Shown in pieces: positions 1-6,198 of a DNA stretch of 8,084 nt. Below the pieces are notes generated by a model. The model ran no database searches. It was not told the origin of the DNA and saw nothing but the letters and a program-made list of their open reading frames with translations. Position 1 is the first letter of the stretch. Every line of letters begins with the position of its first letter. The DNA comes from Deltaproteobacteria bacterium (GTDB taxonomy: Bacteria; Myxococcota_A; Polyangia; Polyangiales; Houyiibacteriaceae), in contig QMMB01000137.1 of assembly GCA_003647035.1 (NCBI GenBank), forward strand, positions 1 through 8,084, read 5' to 3'. The position numbers and the translations under genes are program-made.

Positions 1-985
1 CCCCCACGCTCTCGAGCTCTTCAGCCGTAAAAGGCCGCCTTGTTTTCGACTCCTCGCCCCGCGCCGCCGGTGCCCGATATACGTCGATCCGCAAACGCCG
101 ATGCGTCAGCACGTGCTCGACGTCGGCAACAGGGTCGGAACCAAGCCGCCCTCTCAGGCCAGCATCACTGAGGAGCATTCGCGGACTTCCCTCGGCCATC
201 GGGACGCCCCACAACCCTCCGAACAGAGATTGTTCTCCCTTGACGAGCCACACTTTGCGGTCGGCACTTCGGCCTCGGGTCGCCACAACGGCTGTCAGGT
301 TCACTTCTTTGGATGCCTTGCGCGCACGGGGAACCGGAAGCGTCTCGGTCTCTGCGTGCGCGAAGGCCTGGCACCCTTCGACAACGGGGCACGACTCGCA
401 TCGTGGTTTCTTGGGCGTGCACACCGTGGCGCCAAGCTCCATTAGTGCCTGGTTGAGGTCGCCGGGGCGCTCGCCTGGAACCAGGCGTGCTGCTTCTTCC
501 CACAGCCTCTTGGTCGTGGCAGCGGTGCCAATCGGCGTCTTGATGCGAAGCAGACGCGCGAGCACCCGTGCCACGTTGCCGTCTACGATGGGCTCTTCCT
601 TGTCGAAGGCAATGCTGCCGATGGCACCTGCCGTGTAGCGCCCGACGCCCGGTAGCGCGCGTCGTGCATCGGCATCTTCAGGAACCTCGCCTCCGTACTC
701 CGCGACGACTTCACGCACCCCTGCGTGCAAGAGACGCGCGCGCCGGTAGTAGCCTAGACCGCTCCAATGAGAGAGCACTGCGTCTTCGTCGGCTTGGGCC
801 AGGGCGTGCGTCGTCGGAAAGCTCTTCAAGAAGCGCTCATAGTAGGGGATGACAGTCTCGACGCGCGTCTGCTGGAGCATCACCTCGGAAACCCAGACCG
901 CATACGGATCGCGCGTTTGACGCCAGGGGAGGTCTCGACCTGCCTTGGCGTACCAACTGAGCAGCTTCTGCCGGATTGCGGTCAT
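1..985 (-). CDS. mutY: A/G-specific adenine DNA glycosylase MutY (C-terminus cut by window edge)
   Basis: Base-excision repair enzyme that removes adenine mispaired with 8-oxoguanine or G. 328 residues are visible; the family is usually about 350-380, so only the end of the C-terminal domain is missing. Seen in the translation: the N-terminal helical domain with SEVMLQQTR at residues 33-41, containing the catalytic Glu34; the helix-hairpin-helix LPGVGRYTAGA at 111-121; VDGNVARVLAR at 134-144 with catalytic Asp135; and an intact [4Fe-4S] ligand set Cys189-x6-Cys196-x2-Cys199-x5-Cys205. The C-terminal NUDIX-like, 8-oxoG-recognising domain includes LFGGLWGVP near 254-262 and the HVLTHRRL loop at 291-298. 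The start ATG shares one base with the stop of the upstream E2 gene (TGATG), and GAGGA lies 6 nt upstream, so translation is probably coupled. It is the last visible gene of the lipA/BCKDH operon. The identification is secure; the functional reason for this operon placement is unknown. Confidence 0.96.
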   Translation of the reverse strand, partial: MTAIRQKLLSWYAKAGRDLPWRQTRDPYAVWVSEVMLQQTRVETVIPYYERFLKSFPTTHALAQADEDAVLSHWSGLGYYRRARLLHAGVREVVAEYGGEVPEDADARRALPGVGRYTAGAIGSIAFDKEEPIVDGNVARVLARLLRIKTPIGTAATTKRLWEEAARLVPGERPGDLNQALMELGATVCTPKKPRCESCPVVEGCQAFAHAETETLPVPRARKASKEVNLTAVVATRGRSADRKVWLVKGEQSLFGGLWGVPMAEGSPRMLLSDAGLRGRLGSDPVADVEHVLTHRRLRIDVYRAPAARGEESKTRRPFTAEELESVG

Positions 986-2184
986 CAAAGGTCCTCGTAG
1001 ACCAATCGCTCCGGATTCTCCAGTGTTTCGATGACGTCGTAGGCAAACGCGGCACCGACGTGCCCGTCGACGATGCGGTGGTCGAGCGAAAGCGAAAGCA
1101 GCATCACCTTGCCAATTACGATCTCGCCATCCCGAACGACCGGACGTTCTTTGATCCGGTGAACCCCTAGGATCCCCACTTCAGGGTGATTGAGAATGGG
1201 CGTTGCAAGCAGGCCGCCCTGCTTCCCAAGCGACGTCACCGTGAAAGTCGAGTTACGCAGATCCTCTGGCGAAAGCGTTCCGTCCTGCGCCGAGCTCGAA
1301 AGCCGCTCGATCTCCCTTGCCAGCTCGAAGAGCCGGAGGCGCTCGGCGTGTTGTACGACGGGAACCATCAGTCCAGCGTCCGTCGCCGTGGCGACGCCGA
1401 TGTTGTAGTACCTCTTGTAGACCAACTCGTTGGTTCGCTCATCGACCGCGCTGTTGAGGATCGGGTGCGTGCGCAGTGCCTCGGTGACCGCCTGGATGAT
1501 GAACGGCAGAAACGTCAGTCGAACGCCCTGGCGCTCCGCCTCCGGCAACAACTGCTGCCGCAGTTCGACCAGTCGAGACGCATCGCACTCCTCGACAAAC
1601 GTGAAGTGTGCGGCAGTCATCTTCGCACGATGCATGCGCTCCGCGATCTGGCGCCGCATCCCCACGATCGGCCGCCTCTCCTCGAGCAGCGCGTGCCGCG
1701 GGTCCTCGGTCATCTCCTCGCGCAACGACCCACGCACGTCATCACGCGTCACGCGGCCCCCTTCACCAGTCGGCCGAACCCGCCGAATATCCACCCCCAT
1801 ATCTTTGGCAAGCCGCCGGATCGCCGGAGTAGCCAGCGGTTTGACCTCAAACAACCCGGCCCCAGGCACGCGATCCTGAATATCCCCGACGGCACTCGCC
1901 GGGGGCCGAGACGATCGCTGTGCGGCGCCCACGTTGGATGACGCATCCGACTCCAGCGTCAGGATCACCTGCCCGACCCGCGCCACCGCCCCAACCTCGA
2001 AGCAAACCCGCTCCACACGCGCGTCGAATGGCGCCCCAATCGTCACCGTCGCCTTGTCGGTCATGACCTCCACCATCGGGTCATCCTCACGGACCGTGTC
2101 GCCCGCCCCGACGAACCACTCGACGATCTCGCCTTCGGCTACGCCCTCGCCAATGTCGGGCAGCTTGAAATCGAGCCGTGCCAT
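985..2184 (-). CDS. bkdB: Lipoamide acyltransferase (E2) of the branched-chain 2-oxoacid dehydrogenase complex
   Basis: Core acyltransferase: it receives the acyl group from E1 on a swinging lipoyl arm and passes it to CoA. 399 residues with the standard three-part layout. A single lipoyl domain spans about 3-80, with the lipoylated Lys44 in EVMTDKATV. A flexible linker follows, then the peripheral-subunit-binding domain at about 115-150 (ATPAIRRLAKDMGV, then GRVTRDDV), which docks E1/E3. The catalytic domain covers about 165-399 and ends with the active-site motif DHRIVDG (His369, Asp373). The lipoyl domain (DIGEG..EGEIVEWFV..GD) resembles BCKDH E2 more than pyruvate dehydrogenase E2, and the E1 genes upstream support this. 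The start ATG lies 3 nt after the E1beta stop, with GAGG 9 nt upstream of it. Lys44 is the expected substrate of the LipA encoded at the head of the operon. The exact 2-oxoacid specificity is inferred from the neighbours. Confidence 0.93.
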   Translation of the reverse strand: MARLDFKLPDIGEGVAEGEIVEWFVGAGDTVREDDPMVEVMTDKATVTIGAPFDARVERVCFEVGAVARVGQVILTLESDASSNVGAAQRSSRPPASAVGDIQDRVPGAGLFEVKPLATPAIRRLAKDMGVDIRRVRPTGEGGRVTRDDVRGSLREEMTEDPRHALLEERRPIVGMRRQIAERMHRAKMTAAHFTFVEECDASRLVELRQQLLPEAERQGVRLTFLPFIIQAVTEALRTHPILNSAVDERTNELVYKRYYNIGVATATDAGLMVPVVQHAERLRLFELAREIERLSSSAQDGTLSPEDLRNSTFTVTSLGKQGGLLATPILNHPEVGILGVHRIKERPVVRDGEIVIGKVMLLSLSLDHRIVDGHVGAAFAYDVIETLENPERLVYEDL

Positions 2185-2187
2185 CGG

Positions 2188-3162
2188 TCAGTACCTCGCG
2201 GTTTCTAGCAGTGCCGGAACGATGCGGTGCGCGAGTGGAAGATACTCGTGCTCGTGGGTCAAAGGGAATGGCGTGTCCCAGCCGGTCACGCGGACCGGCG
2301 GCGCCTCGAGACGGAGGAACGCGCGTTCGGCAACCAACGCGACGAGCTCGCCGCCAAACCCGCAGGTCCGGGGCGCTTCGTGCACCACGACGATGCGGCC
2401 GGTCTTTTCCACGCTCGAGACGATCGTGTCGACGTCGAGAGGCCAGAGGGTTCGTAGGTCGATCACTTCGACGTCCACGCCTCGTTTGGCCACTTCCTCG
2501 GCGGCCGTGAACGCTTCATAGAGCATCGCCCCCCAGGCCACGCAGGTGACTTGCTCCCCGGGCCGGACGATCTTCGCCTCCCCGAGCGGAACGGTGTACG
2601 GAGCGTCAGGCACGTCCATCTTCACCGCTCGATACACGCGCTTCGGCTCGAAAAAGAGAACCGGATCTTCGTCGCGGATCGCCTCGAGCAAGAGCCCCTT
2701 CGCATCGTAGGGATTCGACGGGCAAACGACCTTCAACCCCGGCGTTTGGATGAACAGAGCCTCGGGCGACTGCGAGTGATACTGCCCGCCGCGGATGCCG
2801 CCGCCATACGGTGTCCGCACCACCATCGGTACGTGAAACTCGCCAGCGGTGCGATACCGGTACTTCGCCGCTTCGCTCACCAGTTGGTCGAAGCCCGGAT
2901 AGATGAAGTCCGCGAACTGAATCTCGGTCACCGGTCGAAGTCCGTGAAGCGCCATTCCGATGGCAGTTCCCAGGATTCCGGTTTCCGACAACGGTGTATC
3001 GAGGACTCGATCCGCGCCGAACTCCTCTTGAAGACCCTGCGTGACGCGAAAGACGCCGCCAAGCTGCCCGATGTCCTCGCCCATCAGCAAGACGGTTTCG
3101 TCCTGTTGCAATGCACCCCGAAGCCCGCTGTTGATCGCCTGGACGAGATTCATCCGAGTCAC
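2188..3162 (-). CDS. bkdA2: Branched-chain 2-oxoacid dehydrogenase E1 component, beta subunit
   Basis: Beta subunit of the ThDP-dependent E1 decarboxylase (alpha2beta2). 324 residues, the normal length. Seen: MGEDIG..GGVFRVT at 27-41; PLSETGILGTAIGMA at 57-71 with Glu60, the residue expected to activate the ThDP aminopyrimidine; the conserved FADFIYPGFDQ region at 83-93; and YHSQSPEA at 128-135. YHSQSPEA and FFEPKRVYRA are characteristic of the branched-chain rather than the pyruvate enzyme. The C-terminal transketolase-like domain has VIDLRTLWPLD. The start is GTG, not ATG: AGGAGG lies 7 nt upstream of the GTG but 16 nt from the first in-frame ATG (M4, at 3153). The GTG overlaps the E1alpha stop by 4 nt (GTGA), indicating translational coupling for 1:1 subunit synthesis. 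Confidence 0.95.
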   Translation of the reverse strand: MTRMNLVQAINSGLRGALQQDETVLLMGEDIGQLGGVFRVTQGLQEEFGADRVLDTPLSETGILGTAIGMALHGLRPVTEIQFADFIYPGFDQLVSEAAKYRYRTAGEFHVPMVVRTPYGGGIRGGQYHSQSPEALFIQTPGLKVVCPSNPYDAKGLLLEAIRDEDPVLFFEPKRVYRAVKMDVPDAPYTVPLGEAKIVRPGEQVTCVAWGAMLYEAFTAAEEVAKRGVDVEVIDLRTLWPLDVDTIVSSVEKTGRIVVVHEAPRTCGFGGELVALVAERAFLRLEAPPVRVTGWDTPFPLTHEHEYLPLAHRIVPALLETARY

Positions 3163-4241
3163 GACTCGTCCTCCTCATCGCTCGCGCGCGGGCCGCCCAG
3201 GCACTGCGCCTGCTGCTCGCGAAGATGCCAAGGCTGCTCCGCGTACACGTCGCCGAACATGTCGCCCAGCTCGGGCGGCGGCTTCTCCTCGGCGCGCCGC
3301 ACACACTCTTTGACCTCCGCGTCGCAAACCGCGCGCCAGTCGCCATCGAGATCGTCGTTCCACGCGGTGCGTTGCTCGATGTGCTTGCGCAGCCGCAGTA
3401 ACGGGTCCAACTTCCGCCAGGAATCGGTCTCTTCTTGGCTCCGATATACACGCGGATCGTCCGAGGTCGAGTGACCCCCGAGACGGTAGGTGATCAGCTC
3501 GATGAAGGTTGGTCCGCCTTGGTTGGCGGCCCGCTCGGCCCCCTCGCGCACGGCGCGCCACACCGCCAAGACGTCATTCCCATCGATCCGAGCCGCCGGG
3601 ATGCGATACGCCGCCGCCTTTTCCGCCAGGGTGCGCGTAGCGGTCTGCCGCTGCGTGGGCAGGCTGATCGCATAGCCGTTGTTCCGGCACAAGAACAACA
3701 CCGGGGCCTCGTACACAGCAGCAAAATTCATCGCTGCGTGGAAGTCGTTCGAGCTCGTCGCGCCGTCACCGAAGAACACCCCAACGCACTCGTCGAGGCC
3801 GCGCTTCTTTGCGGCCATCGCAACGCCGACGGCATGCGGGATCTGGGTACCGATCGGGGCGCTCACCGAAAGGTAGCGATGCGCACGACTGAAGGTGTGG
3901 TCCGGCATTTGGCGGCCGCGCAACGGGTCGTCTGCGTTTCCGTACATGTGGTCGATGTACTGCTGAAGTGGGTAGCCACGCCAAAGCAGGGCGCCTACCT
4001 CTCGATAGCAGGGAACGATCCAATCTCGATCCCGAAGGGCCGCAGCAGCGCCGATGATCGCGGCCTCTTCTCCAAGAGAGCCCACGTGAAACGCGATGCG
4101 TCCCTGCCGTTGAATCTTTTCGAGGCGATCGTCGACGACCCGTGTTCGCACCATGGCTTTGTAGAGAGCGACGACCTGGTCGACCGACAAACCCGGATCG
4201 AGCGTTGGGTCGAGGCTTCCGTCGTCTCGAATGACGTGCAT
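3159..4241 (-). CDS. bkdA1: Branched-chain 2-oxoacid dehydrogenase E1 component, alpha subunit
   Basis: ThDP-binding alpha subunit that, with E1beta, decarboxylates the 2-oxoacids of valine, leucine and isoleucine. 360 residues. Seen: the ThDP/Mg motif GDGATSSNDFH beginning at 158 and closing with NN at 187-188 (RNNGYAIS); CYREVGALLWRGY near 78-90; and the active-site loop YRLGGHSTSDDP at 252-263 with His257. The HSTSDDP loop and the C-terminal section (RAEEKPPPELGDMFGDVY..P..LREQQ) resemble the mammalian BCKDH alpha subunit rather than pyruvate dehydrogenase alpha, which is the strongest evidence for branched-chain substrates. The ATG lies 8 nt after the lipA stop, and an AAGGGAAG ribosome-binding stretch overlaps that stop. 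The protein ends in an acidic tail (ASDEEDES) whose codons also contain the Shine-Dalgarno of the next gene. Confidence 0.95.
   Translation of the reverse strand: MHVIRDDGSLDPTLDPGLSVDQVVALYKAMVRTRVVDDRLEKIQRQGRIAFHVGSLGEEAAIIGAAAALRDRDWIVPCYREVGALLWRGYPLQQYIDHMYGNADDPLRGRQMPDHTFSRAHRYLSVSAPIGTQIPHAVGVAMAAKKRGLDECVGVFFGDGATSSNDFHAAMNFAAVYEAPVLFLCRNNGYAISLPTQRQTATRTLAEKAAAYRIPAARIDGNDVLAVWRAVREGAERAANQGGPTFIELITYRLGGHSTSDDPRVYRSQEETDSWRKLDPLLRLRKHIEQRTAWNDDLDGDWRAVCDAEVKECVRRAEEKPPPELGDMFGDVYAEQPWHLREQQAQCLGGPRASDEEDES
3170..3175 (-). promoter_or_regulatory. Ribosome-binding site of E1beta, inside the end of E1alpha
   Basis: A perfect AGGAGG on the minus strand, 7 nt before the GTG start at 3162. 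It is encoded within the Asp-Glu-Glu-Asp tail codons of E1alpha. Its spacing selects the GTG over the ATG three codons later. Confidence 0.8.
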
Positions 4242-4249
4242 GCTTCCCT

Positions 4250-5203
4250 TCAGGTGATCACGGTGAGCTTCTTCTTGCCGTAGCGGTCCATCGAGGGCGC
4301 GGCGCCTGCGTTCGCCTCGTCGGCGAGTTCCCCCGTAAGAAAAACCTCTGCCGCGCGGTAGCTCGACCGAACAAGCGGCCCGGACGCGACGAAGCGAAAC
4401 CCCATGTCGACCCCCGCGTGCTCGTAGTCGGCGAACTCGGCCGGTTCGACGTACCGCTCGACCGCCGCGTGGCGCTTCGTGGGCCGCAGGTACTGGCCGA
4501 TGGTCAGCACGTCGACATCCGCGTCTCGCAGGAGCTGCATCGCCTCGTGCACTTCATGCCGCTCCTCGCCGAGACCCACCATCAGGGACGACTTGGTGAT
4601 CGAGGAGCCGAGCTTCTTCGCGGCCACCAACGTGCCCACCGAACGGTCCCACGAACAGCGCGCGTCGCGGATGGGACGCTGCAAGCGCGGCACCACCTCC
4701 ACGTTGTGTGCAAAGACGTCGGGCCGCCCCTCTTGAACGACGGTGCAAATGTCATCGTGGCTCCCCCGGAAGTCGCCCACTAGGGTTTCGACGCGCAAGT
4801 CCGGGCTATGGTGCTTGATGCGACGAACCGTCGTTGCGACCTGACCGGCACCACCGTCATTGAGGTCGTCGCGATCGACCATGGTGAGCACCACGTAGGC
4901 GAGGCCCATCTCGGCAAGCGACAGCGCGGTGTTCTCGGGCTCGGTTGAATCGACGACTCCGCCGGGCTTCCCCGTGTTGACCGAGCAAAACCGGCAACCT
5001 CGTGTGCAGGTCTCGCCAAGAATCATCACGGTTGCGGTTCCCTGTCCCCAGCACTCGAAGCTGTTTGGGCAGCGGGCCTCCTCGCAGACGGTGTGGAGGC
5101 CGCGGCTCCGAAATCGGGACTTCAGTCCACGGAATTCATCCTGTTGCGGCCCCGTCGGGAGGCGCACGCGAAGCCAATCAGGTTTGCGAGCCGGTAAGGT
5201 CAT
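4250..5203 (-). CDS. lipA: Lipoyl synthase LipA (radical SAM)
   Basis: Inserts two sulfur atoms into the octanoyl group on lipoyl domains, giving the lipoyl cofactor used by E2 (and by H-protein and other 2-oxoacid dehydrogenases). 317 residues, the family's usual size. Seen: the auxiliary [4Fe-4S] cluster ligands Cys40-x4-Cys45-x5-Cys51 (CEEARCPNSFEC), which act as the sacrificial sulfur source; the radical-SAM CxxxCxxC at Cys66/Cys70/Cys73 (CTRGCRFC); VVLTMVDRDDLNDGGA in the barrel; and the C-terminal RSSY at 279-282 that supplies the serine ligand of the auxiliary cluster. The ATG is preceded by GGAG at a 6-nt spacing. It is the first gene of the operon, followed after 8 nt by E1alpha, so cofactor synthesis is produced together with the complex that needs it. 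No lipB or lplA is present in the window to make the octanoylated substrate. Confidence 0.97.
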   Translation of the reverse strand: MTLPARKPDWLRVRLPTGPQQDEFRGLKSRFRSRGLHTVCEEARCPNSFECWGQGTATVMILGETCTRGCRFCSVNTGKPGGVVDSTEPENTALSLAEMGLAYVVLTMVDRDDLNDGGAGQVATTVRRIKHHSPDLRVETLVGDFRGSHDDICTVVQEGRPDVFAHNVEVVPRLQRPIRDARCSWDRSVGTLVAAKKLGSSITKSSLMVGLGEERHEVHEAMQLLRDADVDVLTIGQYLRPTKRHAAVERYVEPAEFADYEHAGVDMGFRFVASGPLVRSSYRAAEVFLTGELADEANAGAAPSMDRYGKKKLTVIT

Positions 5204-5218
5204 TCATCGCTCCGATGA
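5204..5218 (-). promoter_or_regulatory. Short hairpin holding the lipA Shine-Dalgarno
   Basis: The sequence TCATCG-CTC-CGATGA (plus strand) is a perfect 6-bp inverted repeat with a 3-nt loop, immediately before the lipA ATG. In the transcript the GAG of the GGAG Shine-Dalgarno forms the loop and its first G closes the stem. It could modulate lipA translation. The stem is short and chance is possible. Confidence 0.35.
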
Positions 5219-5231
5219 GTCTCGAGCCAAG

Positions 5232-5260
5232 CTCTTAGGGGGCAGCGCGGCCCCTGTCAA
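5232..5260 (-). promoter_or_regulatory. Candidate sigma-70 promoter of the lipA-BCKDH-mutY operon
   Basis: On the minus strand a perfect TTGACA (5260-5255) is followed after 17 nt by TAAGAG (5237-5232, 3 of 6 consensus bases). Transcription would start near 5225, giving a leader of about 22 nt before lipA. The spacer is almost exactly filled by a GC palindrome, as expected for a repressor site. The -35 box is strong and the -10 box is weak. Confidence 0.5.
5239..5254. promoter_or_regulatory. Palindrome 2, candidate TetR operator in the lipA promoter
   Basis: GGGGCAGCGCGGCCCC: inverted arms GGGGC/GCCCC around 6 nt. It matches the palindrome at 5363-5378 at 13 of 16 positions and sits between the -35 and -10 of the lipA promoter. 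Assignment to the adjacent TetR protein is inference from position and similarity. Confidence 0.5.
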
Positions 5261-5355
5261 TCGTGTCTAACACTACGAATTGTGACGCTTTCTTCCGTTT
5301 TCCGCAACGTTTTGAAAATCAGGCCAAGTCGGCGCAATATTTTCGCTAAACACAC

Positions 5356-5383
5356 TTTACCTGGGGCATCGGTGCCCCATACT
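5356..5383 (+). promoter_or_regulatory. Candidate promoter of the tetR gene
   Basis: TTTACC (5356-5361, 4 of 6 matches to the -35 consensus), a 16-nt spacer, then CATACT (5378-5383, 4 of 6 to the -10 consensus). Transcription would start near 5390, leaving a leader of about 33 nt with AGGA 8 nt before the tetR ATG. The spacer is the first palindrome. A competing candidate further upstream (TTGAAA at 5312) cannot be excluded. Confidence 0.4.
5362..5379. promoter_or_regulatory. Palindrome 1, candidate TetR autoregulatory operator
   Basis: TGGGGCA-TCGG-TGCCCCA: perfect 7-bp inverted arms around 4 nt, 43 bp before the tetR start and within its candidate promoter spacer. Its inner 16 bp resemble the palindrome in the lipA promoter. 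Dyads of 15-20 bp are typical TetR-family operators, so autorepression is the likely role, but binding is inferred. Confidence 0.55.
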
Positions 5384-5422
5384 GAGACCGTTGAGGCTTA
5401 ATTACCCGTTAGGAACACCTCG

Positions 5423-6088
5423 ATGGATGACGAAAGACGACCTAGGCGTGCCGGCCCCATTGAGCGCCCCGGAGCCTCCGGCGGCAAGCGAGACATCAAC
5501 CGGCGAAAGCGCGTCCAGGATCTAATCGATGCTGGGCTCTCGCTCTTTTTGAGGCGAGGAATCGAGGCGGTCACGATCGACGAAGTCGCTCGCGAAGCCG
5601 GCATGGCGAAAGGCAACTTTTACCGCTATTTCCGGGACAAAGCCGACCTCGTGGAGGCCGTGATCGAGCCGGTGGCTCGCACGACCCGACAGGCGGTTCA
5701 GGAGTGCGATGAGAAGCTTCGCACGGCAGACGGACGTGACGATGCGGTCGCGGCATATGGACAGCTCGGCAACAGGCTCGTTGGCGCGCTGGCGATGCAC
5801 CCCGACGCCATGTGCCTGTACCTCCAGGAGCGCCGCGCCCCCGCGACCACCGCTCGCCAGGCGATCTCCGATCTGGCGAGCGACCTCGATCGCCGCGCGT
5901 TCACGCTCAGCCAGGTTGCCGTCGATCGCCGCCTCGTCGCTGTCGCGAACCCGCACGTGAGCGCCCTTGCCGTGCTCGGGGCTGTGGAGGCGCTCGCACT
6001 GGCTTCCGTGCGTAACCAGGTACAAATGGACCCCGTCGAGACCACGAAGACGCTCATCGCGATCGTGCTCGAAGGTTTGCAAAACTAG
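5423..6088 (+). CDS. TetR/AcrR-family transcriptional regulator
   Basis: 221 residues, typical for one-domain TetR repressors that bind DNA as dimers and release it on ligand binding. Residues 1-25 form a charged, Arg-rich extension. The DNA-binding domain spans about 27-75: NRRKRVQDLIDAGLSLFLRRG, then TIDEVAREAGMAKGNFYRYFRDKADL, with the helix-turn-helix near 51-70. The C-terminal ligand-binding part (about 80-221) is alpha-helical and not recognisable as a specific subfamily. The ATG is preceded by AGGA at 8 nt. The gene is divergent from the lipA/BCKDH operon, with two related palindromes between them, which suggests that it represses that operon and itself. A branched-chain acyl-CoA, oxoacid or lipoate-related ligand would make sense but nothing in the sequence shows it. 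The antiporter genes downstream on the same strand are alternative targets. Confidence 0.92.
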   Translation: MDDERRPRRAGPIERPGASGGKRDINRRKRVQDLIDAGLSLFLRRGIEAVTIDEVAREAGMAKGNFYRYFRDKADLVEAVIEPVARTTRQAVQECDEKLRTADGRDDAVAAYGQLGNRLVGALAMHPDAMCLYLQERRAPATTARQAISDLASDLDRRAFTLSQVAVDRRLVAVANPHVSALAVLGAVEALALASVRNQVQMDPVETTKTLIAIVLEGLQN

Positions 6089-6094
6089 CCTCTG

Positions 6095-6111
6095 GTCGGC
6101 CCATGGCCGAC
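6095..6111. repeat. Compact palindrome just after tetR, possible weak terminator
   Basis: GTCGGCC-CAT-GGCCGAC: perfect 7-bp GC-rich arms with a 3-nt loop, beginning 7 nt after the tetR stop. No run of T follows on either strand, so it does not look like a standard intrinsic terminator. It may act as a transcript-stabilising hairpin, a rho-assisted stop or a protein site. The ATG at 6103 lies inside it, which argues against that codon as the start of the antiporter. Confidence 0.4.
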
Positions 6112-6198
6112 TCATGGCCGGTGCTTTGCGGAGTGCCTAAACACCTGTCCAGCCCGAAACTACCGCTCGCGCTGCTTCTTCTTCACAATTGGACTGGT

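Noticed and set aside
1186..1941. A 251-codon open frame on the plus strand opposite the E2 gene
   Set aside because: It lies entirely antisense to a well-motifed acyltransferase, has no recognisable domain, and such frames are common in GC-rich DNA.
2551..3474. A 307-codon open frame on the plus strand across E1beta and the end of E1alpha
   Set aside because: It spans the junction of two secure genes on the opposite strand and its composition is that of a codon-shadow frame.
985..4241. Assignment of the E1/E2 genes as pyruvate dehydrogenase
   Set aside because: The HSTSDDP loop and C-terminal region of E1alpha, and YHSQSPEA with FFEPKRVYRA in E1beta, match the branched-chain enzyme rather than the pyruvate enzyme.
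3435..4283. A 282-codon open frame on the plus strand opposite E1alpha
   Set aside because: Antisense shadow of E1alpha; no motif, no ribosome-binding site of note.
5297..5318. Weak inverted repeat TTTTC ... GAAAA in the intergenic region
   Set aside because: Five-base AT arms with an 11-nt gap in an AT-rich stretch are expected by chance.
5312..5341. Alternative plus-strand promoter TTGAAA, 18-nt spacer, AATATT
   Set aside because: Plausible boxes in the AT-rich part of the intergenic region, but they would give a leader of about 75 nt, and the pair around the palindrome matches the lipA-side architecture better. Kept only as a secondary possibility.
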